Assembly: GCF_934747485.1 (NCBI RefSeq)
Contig: NZ_CAKVGN010000015.1
Span: forward strand, 1 to 47,242
DNA: 47,242 nt
DNA from: an uncultured Brachyspira sp.
GTDB lineage: Bacteria; Spirochaetota; Brachyspiria; Brachyspirales; Brachyspiraceae
Direction of reading: 5' to 3'
In this document: positions 17,133 through 25,580 of the stretch, one piece after another
Numbering within the stretch: the stretch's first letter is position 1
Layout: each line of letters opens with the position of its first letter
Made by a program: the position numbers and the translations under genes
Notes under the pieces: model-generated
The model's input: the letters and a program-made list of their open reading frames with translations, nothing else
What the model was told of the DNA's origin: nothing
The model's database searches: none

Positions 17133-18329
17133 TTAAAAATTAAATTGATTATCATAAATAATTTCACAATTTTTATATTTTTCAAACCATTTAGAATTCT
17201 CCGTATGAATGGGAATTATATATTTAGGTTCGGTTCTTTTTATCAAATTGTCTATGGCATTTACATCCGCATGTCCGCTCGTATGTAAATAAACAGTTTC
17301 AACTCCTTTATTTTCCATAAATTTTATAAAATTACTCATATCCTCATTTTCCAAATAACCTTTCCACATTGAATAAAAGAGAATACCTCCGTTAAAAGAA
17401 ATTTCATTTGATAATTTTTCCAAATAACTTTTCATTGAAGATCTTACGCACATAATAAAATTTTCTTTTGCTATTCCCTTCCTGCCTATTTTTTTATCTC
17501 TATACGATTTTAATATTTCATAATTTTTATTACTAGGCATGGTTAAAAATACCCGTACATTTTTAAAATCTTTTGGATTTGGTATATTATTTCCTGCTAT
17601 TGTCGTTATACTTGCCATATAGGTATCCTGCAAAAATATTCTATTAGTCTTTATAGCTACTTTATAAAATGTAACTATTCTATCGATATTTGTAGAAGGC
17701 ATTAATACAAAAACAGGATAATTATTGTTTTGTATAGTTTCCACGGCATTTTTTTCCAAGTCTTTTTCTGTATATGAATAAAAGTTTTCTCTTGAAAGAG
17801 TAGTTCCCTCGGTTATTAAAACGTCTACTTTATCAAGCCTTTTCAGTAAAGAGTAAAAGCTTTTTCTTCCGCTCGCTCTGAAATCTCCTGTATAAAGTAT
17901 TTTTTTATTTTTAGAAAATAATGATATCATATATGAATCGAAAGCAGAATGATCACATAATATAGGTTTTATATTAATATCTCCTATATAAAATTCTTTC
18001 TCAGACCGAAAAAAATTTGATATTTCAACTGTATCATTATTCAAATATTCCATTGAAGTTTTATAAACATTATAGGCTTTTTCACCCATAAAAATAGAGA
18101 TATTCGGCAATATATTATTAATCAACCCTATATGATCTCCATGATAATGGCTAATTAAAACAGCATTATAATTTGCTTCACCTTGAAATAATCCATTTAC
18201 CAAAGGAACATCTGGAATTTTCTCATCCAACTCAATTCCAACATCGAGAATTATTTTAGTACTTTCTGTACCAACCTCTATTATATTTCCTCCTATTTGA
18301 TTTTGTCCTCTAATAATACGAATATGCAT
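17133..18329 (-). CDS. RNase J-like MBL/beta-CASP hydrolase
   Basis: This 398-aa protein has the full set of metallo-beta-lactamase/beta-CASP motifs: D29 (ILDVG), H61-x-H-x-D-H66 (HYHGDH), H127 in CDHSAFDS, D149 in TGDFR, the beta-CASP acidic motif E174 (TEGTTL), HTSGHAD at 349-355 and PIHTE with H375. This pattern fits the RNase J group, which cuts RNA from 5' ends or internally, but the protein is shorter than RNase J (about 550 aa) and lacks its C-terminal domain. It starts 3 bp after the membrane-protein gene. In this cassette it is probably an effector nuclease; that is inference. Confidence 0.85.
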   Translation of the reverse strand: MHIRIIRGQNQIGGNIIEVGTESTKIILDVGIELDEKIPDVPLVNGLFQGEANYNAVLISHYHGDHIGLINNILPNISIFMGEKAYNVYKTSMEYLNNDTVEISNFFRSEKEFYIGDINIKPILCDHSAFDSYMISLFSKNKKILYTGDFRASGRKSFYSLLKRLDKVDVLITEGTTLSRENFYSYTEKDLEKNAVETIQNNNYPVFVLMPSTNIDRIVTFYKVAIKTNRIFLQDTYMASITTIAGNNIPNPKDFKNVRVFLTMPSNKNYEILKSYRDKKIGRKGIAKENFIMCVRSSMKSYLEKLSNEISFNGGILFYSMWKGYLENEDMSNFIKFMENKGVETVYLHTSGHADVNAIDNLIKRTEPKYIIPIHTENSKWFEKYKNCEIIYDNQFNF

Positions 18330-18332
18330 ATA

Positions 18333-19025
18333 TTACAACTTTATATTTGCAGAAACCAAATACGCTTTAATCATGCTGTCTAAAATATTTATTAAAGAAT
18401 CAATTTCTTCATCAGTTTGTATCTTATTTGACATTATAATAGTTATAGTCTGATTTTTATAAAATGCTTCAGACATCTTATTGCTATATAATTTAAATAT
18501 AAAATCTCTAATGTTAGAAGCTATTTTCTCATATCTTTCTTCTAATTCCTCAGGTTGCAATAATAAACCTTCAAAGAAAGTGCCTTTATTTAAATGAAAA
18601 TCTATTTTTATATCATTTCTGTTATAATTACTTTCTTTTATTTCAGGAAATCTTACAAACCATCCAGAATTTTTTGAGAAATTAGCTCCTTTATAAAAAT
18701 TATTCATGTCTGTAAACATATCATAACCATAAAAGCCTTGTTTATCTATATCGCTCTTTTTTATGATAGTTCTGTTATTTTGAGCCCAACTATCCAGTTT
18801 ATTTTTAAATCTATCTTCAAAATTTATATTAATTTTTTTACTAAAAAAATCTCTAAAAATCAACAGCAACACCATTACTGCCACCATAGTTGCAGATATA
18901 TCTTTTACGGCACCGGCTATAGACGTCATTTCATATCCGCTAAAATACATTTCCATTACGGCTGCAACAATCGATACAAGACCAAAAATACCGCCAAAAA
19001 TAGTTTCAGCATTTACTTCTTTCAT
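18333..19025 (-). CDS. Membrane protein with cytosolic domain, cassette gene 2
   Basis: The start at 19025 (MKEVNAE) gives a 4-bp ATGA overlap with the nuclease gene and a usable AAGGA 11 bp away; another ATG at 19037 has its purine tract directly against it. The 230-aa product has two hydrophobic helices (about residues 7-27 and 42-59) and then about 165 soluble residues, with a charged start (FRDFFSKKININFEDRFKNKLDSW). I do not recognise the soluble domain. The arrangement of membrane anchor plus cytosolic domain between two nuclease-like proteins recalls sensor or membrane-effector subunits of defence systems, by analogy only. Confidence 0.75.
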   Translation of the reverse strand: MKEVNAETIFGGIFGLVSIVAAVMEMYFSGYEMTSIAGAVKDISATMVAVMVLLLIFRDFFSKKININFEDRFKNKLDSWAQNNRTIIKKSDIDKQGFYGYDMFTDMNNFYKGANFSKNSGWFVRFPEIKESNYNRNDIKIDFHLNKGTFFEGLLLQPEELEERYEKIASNIRDFIFKLYSNKMSEAFYKNQTITIIMSNKIQTDEEIDSLINILDSMIKAYLVSANIKL

Positions 19026-19729
19026 AATATAATCCATCCTTTTATAATGTTATAATTATTTTGTTTTTTAATATAAAATGGAACAATGTCTAGTTTATTC
19101 ATCAACTCTTTTAAATATTTGCAATTATCTATATCCTGCATTTCTTTATGTTGATATCCTCCAAAAAATACTAATGGAGACGCTTCAATGATAGAATCAG
19201 TGGGCAATTTAAAATCATCCAAAAATTTTTCCGTATCTATAGTTTTAAAATATGTATAAGCTTCTAAAACACATCTAAGCATTGTTTCTTTGCTGTCTTC
19301 TCTTTTTAGTTCCAAAATATGTACGGTTTTATTTTCATCTATACTTATAATATCAATTTTTCCTGCTCTATCGCTTCTCTTGTTTTTTAAAGGAGTTTGA
19401 TAATCTATAATTTTTCCTACAATTGGAAGCTCTTTGATTCTAAACAATTCCATTGCCAGCAATTCCTCTTCACGATTTGAATTATCGTTATCGGGAATAC
19501 CATCATGTGTATCAACTTTATAAGAAGAAAAACGAGTTATTTTTTCTATTTTGTTTAATAAATAGATATTCTCTATAAGCCATTTTGAAACTACCTCTGT
19601 ATATTCTTTATTCGTATCTATAGTTTTTCCTCTATAATTAATAAAATCTTTTTTATAAAATTCAGACATATTCTTTGAACTTTCTTTTACCATTTCTATA
19701 ATTTGATTTTCAGTATATCCTCTGCCCAT
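19022..19729 (-). CDS. PD-(D/E)XK nuclease-like protein, first cassette gene
   Basis: This 235-aa protein has a PD-(D/E)XK-type core: an upstream glutamate in REEELLAMELF (residues 86-96), D126 in GKIDIIS, E140-x-K142 in ILELKRE, then a helix with E156 (LEAYTY). This spacing fits the Mrr/DUF-type nuclease fold that often acts on DNA. Upstream residues 1-85 are helical and may bind DNA or a partner. The ATG follows AAGGA with a 7-bp spacer. A leader frame with pentanucleotide repeats precedes the gene. It heads a tightly packed four-gene unit. Confidence 0.75.
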   Translation of the reverse strand: MGRGYTENQIIEMVKESSKNMSEFYKKDFINYRGKTIDTNKEYTEVVSKWLIENIYLLNKIEKITRFSSYKVDTHDGIPDNDNSNREEELLAMELFRIKELPIVGKIIDYQTPLKNKRSDRAGKIDIISIDENKTVHILELKREDSKETMLRCVLEAYTYFKTIDTEKFLDDFKLPTDSIIEASPLVFFGGYQHKEMQDIDNCKYLKELMNKLDIVPFYIKKQNNYNIIKGWIIL

Positions 19730-19834
19730 AATATAATCCTTATATTAAAGTTAAATATTTTTGCAATATCAAAACCGAGCAATTAAAAAAGTTGTAAATG
19801 CACTTAAAAAAATATTTTAAATAAAAAGTTTTAA

Positions 19835-19936
19835 TTAATGCGATGCGATGCGATGCGATGCGATGCGATGCGATGCGATGCGATGCGATGCGATGCGATG
19901 CGATGCGATGCGATTAAGAATTACATTTTTTATCAT
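19835..19936 (-). CDS. Leader ORF containing the CGCAT repeat
   Basis: An ATG at 19936 opens a frame MIKNVILN followed by five RIASH units (15 copies of CGCAT) and stops at TAA in this sequence, 33 codons in all. The A of the ATG lies 8 nt after a TATAAT box, so the transcript may start at or beside the start codon (leaderless). The repeat has no stop in any frame. With 14 or 17 copies the frame would instead run 32 more codons and end at TAA 19740-19742, touching the ribosome-binding site of the nuclease gene. Whether it is translated is unproven. Confidence 0.4.
   Translation of the reverse strand: MIKNVILNRIASHRIASHRIASHRIASHRIASH
19838..19914. repeat. Pentanucleotide tandem repeat (ATGCG), 15.4 copies
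   Basis: Seventy-seven bases of uninterrupted ATGCG on the plus strand (CGCAT on the minus strand). Repeats of this purity normally change copy number by slipped-strand mispairing. It lies in the predicted 5' leader of the cassette, between promoter and first gene. GC-rich units in a very AT-rich gap make it stand out strongly. Confidence 0.98.
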
Positions 19937-19943
19937 AATAGAT

Positions 19944-19972
19944 ATTATATTATAAATTGATATTTTTGTCAA
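19944..19972 (-). promoter_or_regulatory. Near-consensus promoter of the nuclease cassette
   Basis: On the minus strand TTGACA (19972-19967), a 17-bp spacer and TATAAT (19949-19944) give a textbook strong promoter. The repeat lies downstream of it and so in the transcript, not between the boxes. Confidence 0.8.
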
Positions 19973-19979
19973 TCATTTT

Positions 19980-20340
19980 TAAGAAATATAAAACTGCATG
20001 AACTATTAAAAATTATAGCATAAGGTCAAAAAAATTTACAAATATTTTTGATAAATATTGTTATAAAATGAAATTAGAACGAAAATATATTTCTATAGCA
20101 GCACCAAGATATAACAGACTTGCAGAAATGCTACACGGAATATATGAAAAAATTTTTCTTACGATTAAATAAAAATATAACTGTAAAATTATTAAAACAA
20201 AAAATTAGGATAATATACTAACTTTTATAACAATTCAGATCGATTTCTCTGTTAGGTTGTATTACAATCAAAGATAGAATCAAAAATATTATAGTAAGAA
20301 AAAGTACAATATCTATAGCTTCATGACAATATAATTATAA
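19980..20340. other. Gene-poor gap with one short frame
   Basis: Between the cassette promoter and the def promoter I see no supported gene. A 34-codon plus-strand frame at 20068-20172 has no ribosome-binding site and no recognised family; it may be a remnant. Confidence 0.4.
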
Positions 20341-20347
20341 AAAGAAC

Positions 20348-20376
20348 TTGACTATAAATAAAAAGTTTATTATTAT
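20348..20376 (+). promoter_or_regulatory. Probable def promoter
   Basis: TTGACT at 20348-20353 and TATTAT at 20371-20376 with a 17-bp spacer lie 54 bp before the def start. A purine-rich ACGAGGAG site follows near 20411. Confidence 0.65.
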
Positions 20377-20430
20377 ATAATAACTATTATTAATAGAAGA
20401 AGCGGATTTTACGAGGAGTATAAAAAATAT

Positions 20431-20964
20431 ATGATTAGAGAATTAGTGATTTACGGAGATGAAAGATTAAAGCAAAAATCATCTTATGTAGAAAATGTAG
20501 ATGAAGAGATTTTAACTTTAATAGATGATATGTTTGAAACTATGTATAAGGCTAATGGTGTTGGACTTGCTGCTGTACAGGTGGGGGTATTAAAAAGAGT
20601 AATAGTAATATCTGTACCAGATTTTGATGATGAGACTAAACCTGATTTCAAATTAGCTTTAATTAATCCTGAAATAATTTGGCATGGAGAAGATACTGAA
20701 ATATTGGAAGAGGGTTGTTTATCTTTTCCTAAAATAAGCGATGAGGTTGCAAGATACAAAGAAATAAAAGTAAAATACATAGACAAAGAAAATAAAGAGC
20801 AAATATTAGAAGCTAAAGATTATATAGCTAAAGTGCTTCAGCATGAAATAGACCATACTAATGGAGTTACTTTTATAGACAGGCTTGAATCATATCAAAA
20901 AAGAAGATTAAAAAAAGAACTAAAAGAGCTTAGAAACACTCATAAAAAAACTGTTTCTGCATAA
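20431..20964 (+). CDS. def: Peptide deformylase
   Basis: This 177-aa metalloenzyme removes the formyl group from nascent proteins. All three motifs are present: GVGLAAVQ (residues 43-50), EEGCLSFP with metal ligand C96, and QHEIDH with H138, E139 and H142. Length is typical of bacterial type I/II enzymes. The HAD phosphatase gene follows after 8 bp on the same strand, so both are likely on one mRNA. Confidence 0.96.
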   Translation: MIRELVIYGDERLKQKSSYVENVDEEILTLIDDMFETMYKANGVGLAAVQVGVLKRVIVISVPDFDDETKPDFKLALINPEIIWHGEDTEILEEGCLSFPKISDEVARYKEIKVKYIDKENKEQILEAKDYIAKVLQHEIDHTNGVTFIDRLESYQKRRLKKELKELRNTHKKTVSA

Positions 20965-20972
20965 AATATATT

Positions 20973-21653
20973 ATGATTAAAAATATAATATTTGATTTAG
21001 ACGGAACATTGATAGATTCTATTCCAGATATAAATTCAAGTGTAAATAAAACTTTGGAATATATAAAATTTCCAAGTTTAGATATAGAATACACAAAAAA
21101 ATATGTAGGCAATGGTGCTAAACTTTTAATAAATAGAGTGTTAAATCATTTTGCTGATAAATATAACAAAGAATATTTAGAAAGCATAGAAAATGATGTG
21201 TATAACTTTTATATTGATTATTACAGCAAACATTCTACAGACAATACAAAGCTATATGAGAATGTATTAGAAACATTAAAAAATCTTTATAAACTCAATA
21301 TCAATATGTTTATAATATCAAATAAGCCAAATGAGATAACAATCACAACAGCAAAAAAGCTAAACATATTTAATTATTTCAAAGCTGTTATAGGTGATGG
21401 AGTATATCCTTATAGAAAGCCGGATATAAATATTTGGTATAACTTAAAAAAAGATTATAGTCTAATAGAAGAAGAAAGCCTTATGGTTGGAGATGGTGTT
21501 CCTGATTATGAGTTTGCCAAAAACGCCAACATAAAAGCATTAATTGCATTATACGGCATCACAGACAAACAAACTTTATTAAACCTAAAAAATGATTATT
21601 ATATAAACAATTTTAAAGAAGTAGAAGATTTCGTATTAAGCAGAAATAAGTAA
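20973..21653 (+). CDS. HAD-family phosphatase (phosphoglycolate phosphatase-like)
   Basis: This 226-aa haloacid dehalogenase has motif I DLDGTLIDS with nucleophile D8 and D10, motif II IISNKP, a lysine in the YRKPD stretch (motif III) and motif IV VGDGVPDYEFA. The helical cap inserted after motif I places it in the Gph/PGMB subgroup. Phosphoglycolate is the usual guess; other small phosphate esters are equally possible. It is 8 bp after def and probably co-transcribed. Confidence 0.85.
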   Translation: MIKNIIFDLDGTLIDSIPDINSSVNKTLEYIKFPSLDIEYTKKYVGNGAKLLINRVLNHFADKYNKEYLESIENDVYNFYIDYYSKHSTDNTKLYENVLETLKNLYKLNINMFIISNKPNEITITTAKKLNIFNYFKAVIGDGVYPYRKPDINIWYNLKKDYSLIEEESLMVGDGVPDYEFAKNANIKALIALYGITDKQTLLNLKNDYYINNFKEVEDFVLSRNK

Positions 21654-21665
21654 AATCTGCTACAT

Positions 21666-21945
21666 TTTTTTAATTTGCTGCATCATCTACCGCACGCTAA
21701 ATCAAACAACAAATATTAATAATTTCATAAAACAATTTTAATTATATTTATAAACAAGCTAAACGTGCGGAAGTATAGACTAAAAAGTTAATAAAAACTT
21801 GGGTGGGAGTGCTTCTTTTAACAAAACAATAAAATTAATAAAAATTCAATTCTTCAATTTTAAACAATAAATATTATAGGGCGGGGTGTGTAAATAATTT
21901 AAAAAAAGAGAGACTCCTGAATATTCAAAAGCCTCTCTCTGGTTT
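21666..21945. repeat. 270-bp repeat, copy 1
   Basis: This block is nearly identical to 23128-23402, most strongly over its last 150 bp (TGCTTCTTTTAACAAAACAA through AGACTCCTGAATATTCAAAA). It contains an inverted pair CCGCACG/CGTGCGG around 21690-21770 and ends in a terminator hairpin for the flavoprotein gene. No gene is seen in it. Confidence 0.85.
21903..21945 (-). terminator. Terminator of the flavoprotein gene
   Basis: On the minus strand AGAGAGGC...GGAGTCTCTCT forms a stem around GAATATTC and is followed by TTTTTTTAAA. It lies directly after the stop at 21947 and is part of the repeated block. Confidence 0.75.
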
Positions 21946-21946
21946 T

Positions 21947-22504
21947 TTATAATATAGATTTACCCATTTCAAATGCTTTATTTAATAATTCCTCTTTACC
22001 TTTAATATCTCCAACATTAAACACTCCTCCAGCTATTAAATATCCTAAATCTTTCCAACCAAGATAATTTAATAAATAATGATAATATTCTATAACAGGT
22101 TTAGAATTATTTTTATCATCTCCCTCTGCTGCCATAAGCATAAAACACTCTTTATATGGAGTTTTGTAATTTGGGTCTATTTCTGTAACAGCAAATAATC
22201 TGTCTATAGCTATCTTTAACTGAGCAGAAAAAGCCCAGTAATACATAGGAGAAGCTAAAACAAGTATATCCGCTTCTTTATAATATGGGTATATTTTTAA
22301 CATATCATCTTTTTGAGAACAAAGACTATCAGGATTTTTCCCTCCTTTCAAACACCCCTTACAGCAATGTATATCCATTCTGTCTAAATCAAATCTCATT
22401 ACATCATTTCCATTAAGTTTCGCACCTTTTGTAAATTCTTCTATTAAAGAAAAAGTGTTGCCGTTTAATCTTGGGCTTCCATTTAAAATTAATATTTTTT
22501 TCAT
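21947..22504 (-). CDS. NADPH-dependent FMN reductase / iron-sulfur flavoprotein family
   Basis: This 185-aa flavodoxin-fold protein has the FMN phosphate loop NGSPRLNGNT (residues 8-17) and SPMYYW at the flavin ring (about 84-89). A Cys-rich segment CCKGCLKGGKNPDSLC (about 47-62) resembles the compact cluster motif of iron-sulfur flavoproteins, so electron transfer is likely. It is divergent from an HxlR-type regulator at 22627, the usual neighbour for such redox genes, which probably controls it. The pair is bracketed by two copies of a 270-bp repeat. Confidence 0.85.
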   Translation of the reverse strand: MKKILILNGSPRLNGNTFSLIEEFTKGAKLNGNDVMRFDLDRMDIHCCKGCLKGGKNPDSLCSQKDDMLKIYPYYKEADILVLASPMYYWAFSAQLKIAIDRLFAVTEIDPNYKTPYKECFMLMAAEGDDKNNSKPVIEYYHYLLNYLGWKDLGYLIAGGVFNVGDIKGKEELLNKAFEMGKSIL

Positions 22505-22626
22505 TTTTTGCTCCTATTTATAAAATTACTATTGATATTATAATTATAGTATTATATATTATTAGAATCAAGTACTAATAAAAATGTTATATACTAACTA
22601 AAAGTAAAGTATAAAGGTATATTTTT
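22505..22626. promoter_or_regulatory. Shared regulatory gap of flavoprotein and HxlR genes
   Basis: The 122-bp divergent spacer contains a loose repeated motif AGTACTAA / ATACTAAC at 22569-22597 that may be the HxlR operator. No consensus promoter stands out. Assignment is tentative. Confidence 0.35.
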
Positions 22627-22959
22627 ATGAAAAAAGATAATTTAAAAGAAAAATATATGGAAGATACAGGCTTTGCTTATACAATGTCTTTAATATCTGG
22701 TAAATATAAAATGATAATACTATATATATTATCAGAATTAAAGATTGTAAGATATAATGAATTAAAAAGAATAATATCAAACATATCTCATAAAACATTG
22801 AGTGTAACTTTAAAAGAATTAGAAAAAGATGATTTAATTAGCAGAAAAGAATATCCTCAAATACCACCAAAAGTGGAATATAGTTTATCAAAAAGAGGTA
22901 AATCTTTAATACCAATATTAGATGCCATATGCATTTGGGGCGAGAAAAACAGAAAATGA
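22627..22959 (+). CDS. HxlR-family winged-helix regulator
   Basis: This 110-aa regulator has the HxlR core: SGKYKMIILYILSELKIVRYNELKR, followed by ISHKTLSVTLKELEKDDLISRKEY (recognition helix and wing) and VEYSLSKRGKSLIPIL. It lacks the N-terminal Cys used by thiol-sensing relatives (YodB/HypR type); one Cys lies near residue 103 (DAICIWG). It is transcribed away from the flavoprotein gene and probably controls it in response to electrophiles or redox state. Confidence 0.9.
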   Translation: MKKDNLKEKYMEDTGFAYTMSLISGKYKMIILYILSELKIVRYNELKRIISNISHKTLSVTLKELEKDDLISRKEYPQIPPKVEYSLSKRGKSLIPILDAICIWGEKNRK

Positions 22960-23029
22960 TATTATTAAAAATTCTGTAAAATAAGTTTAAAATAATATAA
23001 ATAAAACAGCTGCGTTTTTTAAATTTAAT

Positions 23030-23402
23030 TCACATACCCCACCCTATAGGCTTTCTGTATTCACTTCTATTTTTTGTGTTGCTATTCTTTTTTGCTTTAA
23101 ATTCTAATTTCTGCCCCCACCCAAGATTTTTTAAATTTGCTGTATTATTTACCGCACGGCAGACTAAGCAAAAAATATTTAATGATATTTGTAAAATAAT
23201 TTTTATTATATTTTTAAGCAAGCTAAACGTGCGGAGTGAAACTTAAAAAACTAATAAAAGCAAGGGCGGGAGTGCTTCTTTTAACAAAACAATAAAATTA
23301 ATAAAAATTCAATTCTTCAATTTTAAACAATAAATATTATAGGGCGGGGTGCGTAAATAATTTAAAAAAAGAGAGACTCCTGAATATTCAAAAGCCTCAC
23401 TA
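23030..23402. repeat. 270-bp repeat, copy 2, with nested inverted arms
   Basis: The part 23128-23402 repeats 21666-21945. Here the element extends further left, and its arms pair in nested order: CCCCACCCTATA (23037) with TATAGGGCGGGGTG (23337), GCCCCCACCC (23113) with GGGCGGGAGTGC (23260), and CCGCACGG with CGTGCGG. The whole could fold into a branched hairpin. The short minus-strand frame inside is a by-product of these arms. Confidence 0.8.
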
Positions 23403-23424
23403 TAATTTATTGTTTTATAAAATA

Positions 23425-25041
23425 TTATTTTTCAGTATTGTCATAATAAGCATAGAAAAACTTATGTTTGCCAAGTACATCATACTGAACATCTTTTAAA
23501 TTATCATTTACCAATAAAGGCAATGTGTAATAATATAAAGGAATAATAGGCATGTCTTCAATAAACAATTCTTCTGCTTTGTGAAGCAAAGGCATTCTTA
23601 TAGTATTGTCATCTGTAGCAGAAGCATTAGCCAATAACCTATCATATATAGCACTGTTATAGCTTTCAACGTTCTGAGGGCTGTAACTTAAAAACATACC
23701 CAAAAAAGTCATAGGGTCATCATAATCGCCAATCCAACCGTTTCTCGCTATAACATAAGTTCTGCTATAACGTGATGCTTGGAATACTGCCCACTCTTCG
23801 CTTACTATAGTAGTGTCTATGCCTAAATTATTTTTCCACATCTGCTGAATAGCTTCAAATACAGAGGTATGTTCACCGGGGTTAGTTTTAAACTCAAGCA
23901 CAGGGAAATTCTCGCCGTTTGGATATCCTGCTTCAGCTAATAGCTTTTTTGCCTCTTCTATATTTTTTTGATAATCTTCAGCCTTTAAACTAAAACTGTC
24001 CATGCCGTTTTCTCTAAAACTTCCAGTAATATCAGATATCTGCGGAGGAACAACAGCAGCAGCAGGAGTTTGACCGCCTCTTGTAACCTGCTCTACTATA
24101 TAATTTCTATCAATAGCCAAAGCCAATGCTCTTCTCACTCTCTTATCTTTCAATGTCTCATTTGTAACATTTAAACTGTAATAATATAAGCCCAAATAAG
24201 GTTTTATTTCTAAATATCCTTCTTCTTTTAGTGTATCCATATCCTGAGCAGGTACTCTGTCAGAGAAATATATAGAACCATCTTTTATACCAGCAACAAC
24301 AGAAGTAGGATTATCCATCAATATAAAAATTAATTTCTTAGGAACTATAACAGAACGATTCCAATAATTAGTATTCACTTCCATTACTATTCTGCTATCA
24401 ATTTGTCTTTCAGTCATTTTAAAAGGACCATTTCCAATATAAGTATCAGCACTCATAGTCCAAGTATCAGGATTAGCCTCAACAATATCTCTTCTCAAAG
24501 GGAAATATACAGGATAAGCCATAAGCTGGTCAAAGTATGGCGTAGGAGCTTCCAAAGTAACCTCTAAAGTATTATCATCAATAGCCTTAACTCCTAAAGA
24601 TTCAACAGGCATCTCACCAGCAGTAATCTTTTTAGCATTTTTTAAAGGCTCCATCTGATAACTATAATTAGCAGCAGTTTTAGGGTCAGTAGCCCTTCTC
24701 CAGCTATATACAAAATCATCAGCTACAACAGGCTTTCCGTCAGACCACTTAGCATTGCTTCTAATATGAAATATATATTTAGTACCATTCTCGCTAATGT
24801 CCCAACTCTCAGCAACACCGCCTACAATTTTACCCTCTTTATCTTTTTGTGCTAAGCCCTCAAAAGCATGTATTATATACATACTTCCGTCTATAGCAGA
24901 GTTTAATGTTGGGTCTATAGTTTGAGGTTCCGGACCAACATTCAAACGCAAAACGCCTTCTTCGTATTTGTTTCCGCCGCCGCATGAGGCAAGTAAAAAC
25001 AAAGAAAAAGCCAATAATAAAAACTTAATAGCCTTATTCAT
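23425..25041 (-). CDS. Oligopeptide ABC transporter substrate-binding lipoprotein (OppA-like)
   Basis: This 538-aa lipoprotein has a signal peptide ending in the lipobox LLASC with C20, so it should be anchored in a membrane facing the periplasm. The solute-binding protein family 5 pattern follows: LNVGPEPQTIDPTLNSA, the DG.P..ADDFVYSWRR motif near residue 108, and the RRALALAIDRNYIV segment. It would capture peptides for an Opp-type permease, but no permease or ATPase gene adjoins it here, so it is an orphan binding protein. Its downstream terminator belongs to repeat copy 2. Confidence 0.9.
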   Translation of the reverse strand: MNKAIKFLLLAFSLFLLASCGGGNKYEEGVLRLNVGPEPQTIDPTLNSAIDGSMYIIHAFEGLAQKDKEGKIVGGVAESWDISENGTKYIFHIRSNAKWSDGKPVVADDFVYSWRRATDPKTAANYSYQMEPLKNAKKITAGEMPVESLGVKAIDDNTLEVTLEAPTPYFDQLMAYPVYFPLRRDIVEANPDTWTMSADTYIGNGPFKMTERQIDSRIVMEVNTNYWNRSVIVPKKLIFILMDNPTSVVAGIKDGSIYFSDRVPAQDMDTLKEEGYLEIKPYLGLYYYSLNVTNETLKDKRVRRALALAIDRNYIVEQVTRGGQTPAAAVVPPQISDITGSFRENGMDSFSLKAEDYQKNIEEAKKLLAEAGYPNGENFPVLEFKTNPGEHTSVFEAIQQMWKNNLGIDTTIVSEEWAVFQASRYSRTYVIARNGWIGDYDDPMTFLGMFLSYSPQNVESYNSAIYDRLLANASATDDNTIRMPLLHKAEELFIEDMPIIPLYYYTLPLLVNDNLKDVQYDVLGKHKFFYAYYDNTEK

Positions 25042-25164
25042 AATTATAACTCCAATATCTATATTTTTATGAATAGTATTTTATAATAATAAGCATGAAA
25101 GGTCAAATTTTTAATTTCCAATTTTTTAAGTAGTTTTTTGTATAATATTGAATTTATAAAAAAT

Positions 25165-25552
25165 TAGGCTTATTGTAAATCTAAATTAATAAATTTTATA
25201 TTGTTTTTAATTTAATATTTAGTATGTAAGATATAATTAGTATTATTTTATATAATTTCTTAGATATAAAATTTAACTACTTGTGTTTTTTGCAACTTTT
25301 TGCCACGGGAAAAAGTTGAATAAAATAAAAAACTTATATAACAAAATTTTTAAGTTTTGAGTAGACTAGCCCCCGCTTCTTTTGCCGACGCTCTGCGTGC
25401 CGTAGGCAAGGCACCTTACTCGGTACGACCGTAGGAAGTGCCTTCGGTATTGCCGCAAAGAAGCAAAAAGTCTGTATATTTATTACTAAAATAATTAATT
25501 ATATACTTTTTAAAATTAAATGATTTTATCAAGCAGTTTTGAAACAAGTCTA
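25165..25552. mobile_element. Small non-autonomous TIR element, copy B
   Basis: The right end TTTTGAAACAAGTC at 25537-25550 is perfect and flanked by TA; the left end at 25165 (TAGGCTTATTGTAAAT) is degenerate. The core, with modules CCCCGCTTCTTTTGCCGACG and AAAGAAGCAAAAAG, is almost the exact inverse of the core in copy C at 36570-36992. No coding capacity. Confidence 0.6.
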
Positions 25553-25580
25553 TTAAATAAAAAAATAATAGTAGCTTAAA

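Noticed and set aside
19838..19914. CRISPR-like array or integration site
   Set aside because: The 5-bp unit has no spacers; it is a simple microsatellite. No CRISPR array was seen anywhere in the window.
20068..20172. 34-codon plus-strand frame before def
   Set aside because: No ribosome-binding site and no recognised family; kept only as a remark in the gap entry.
23030..23221. 63-aa minus-strand frame in repeat copy 2
   Set aside because: It follows the inverted arms of the repeat and is not maintained in repeat copy 1.
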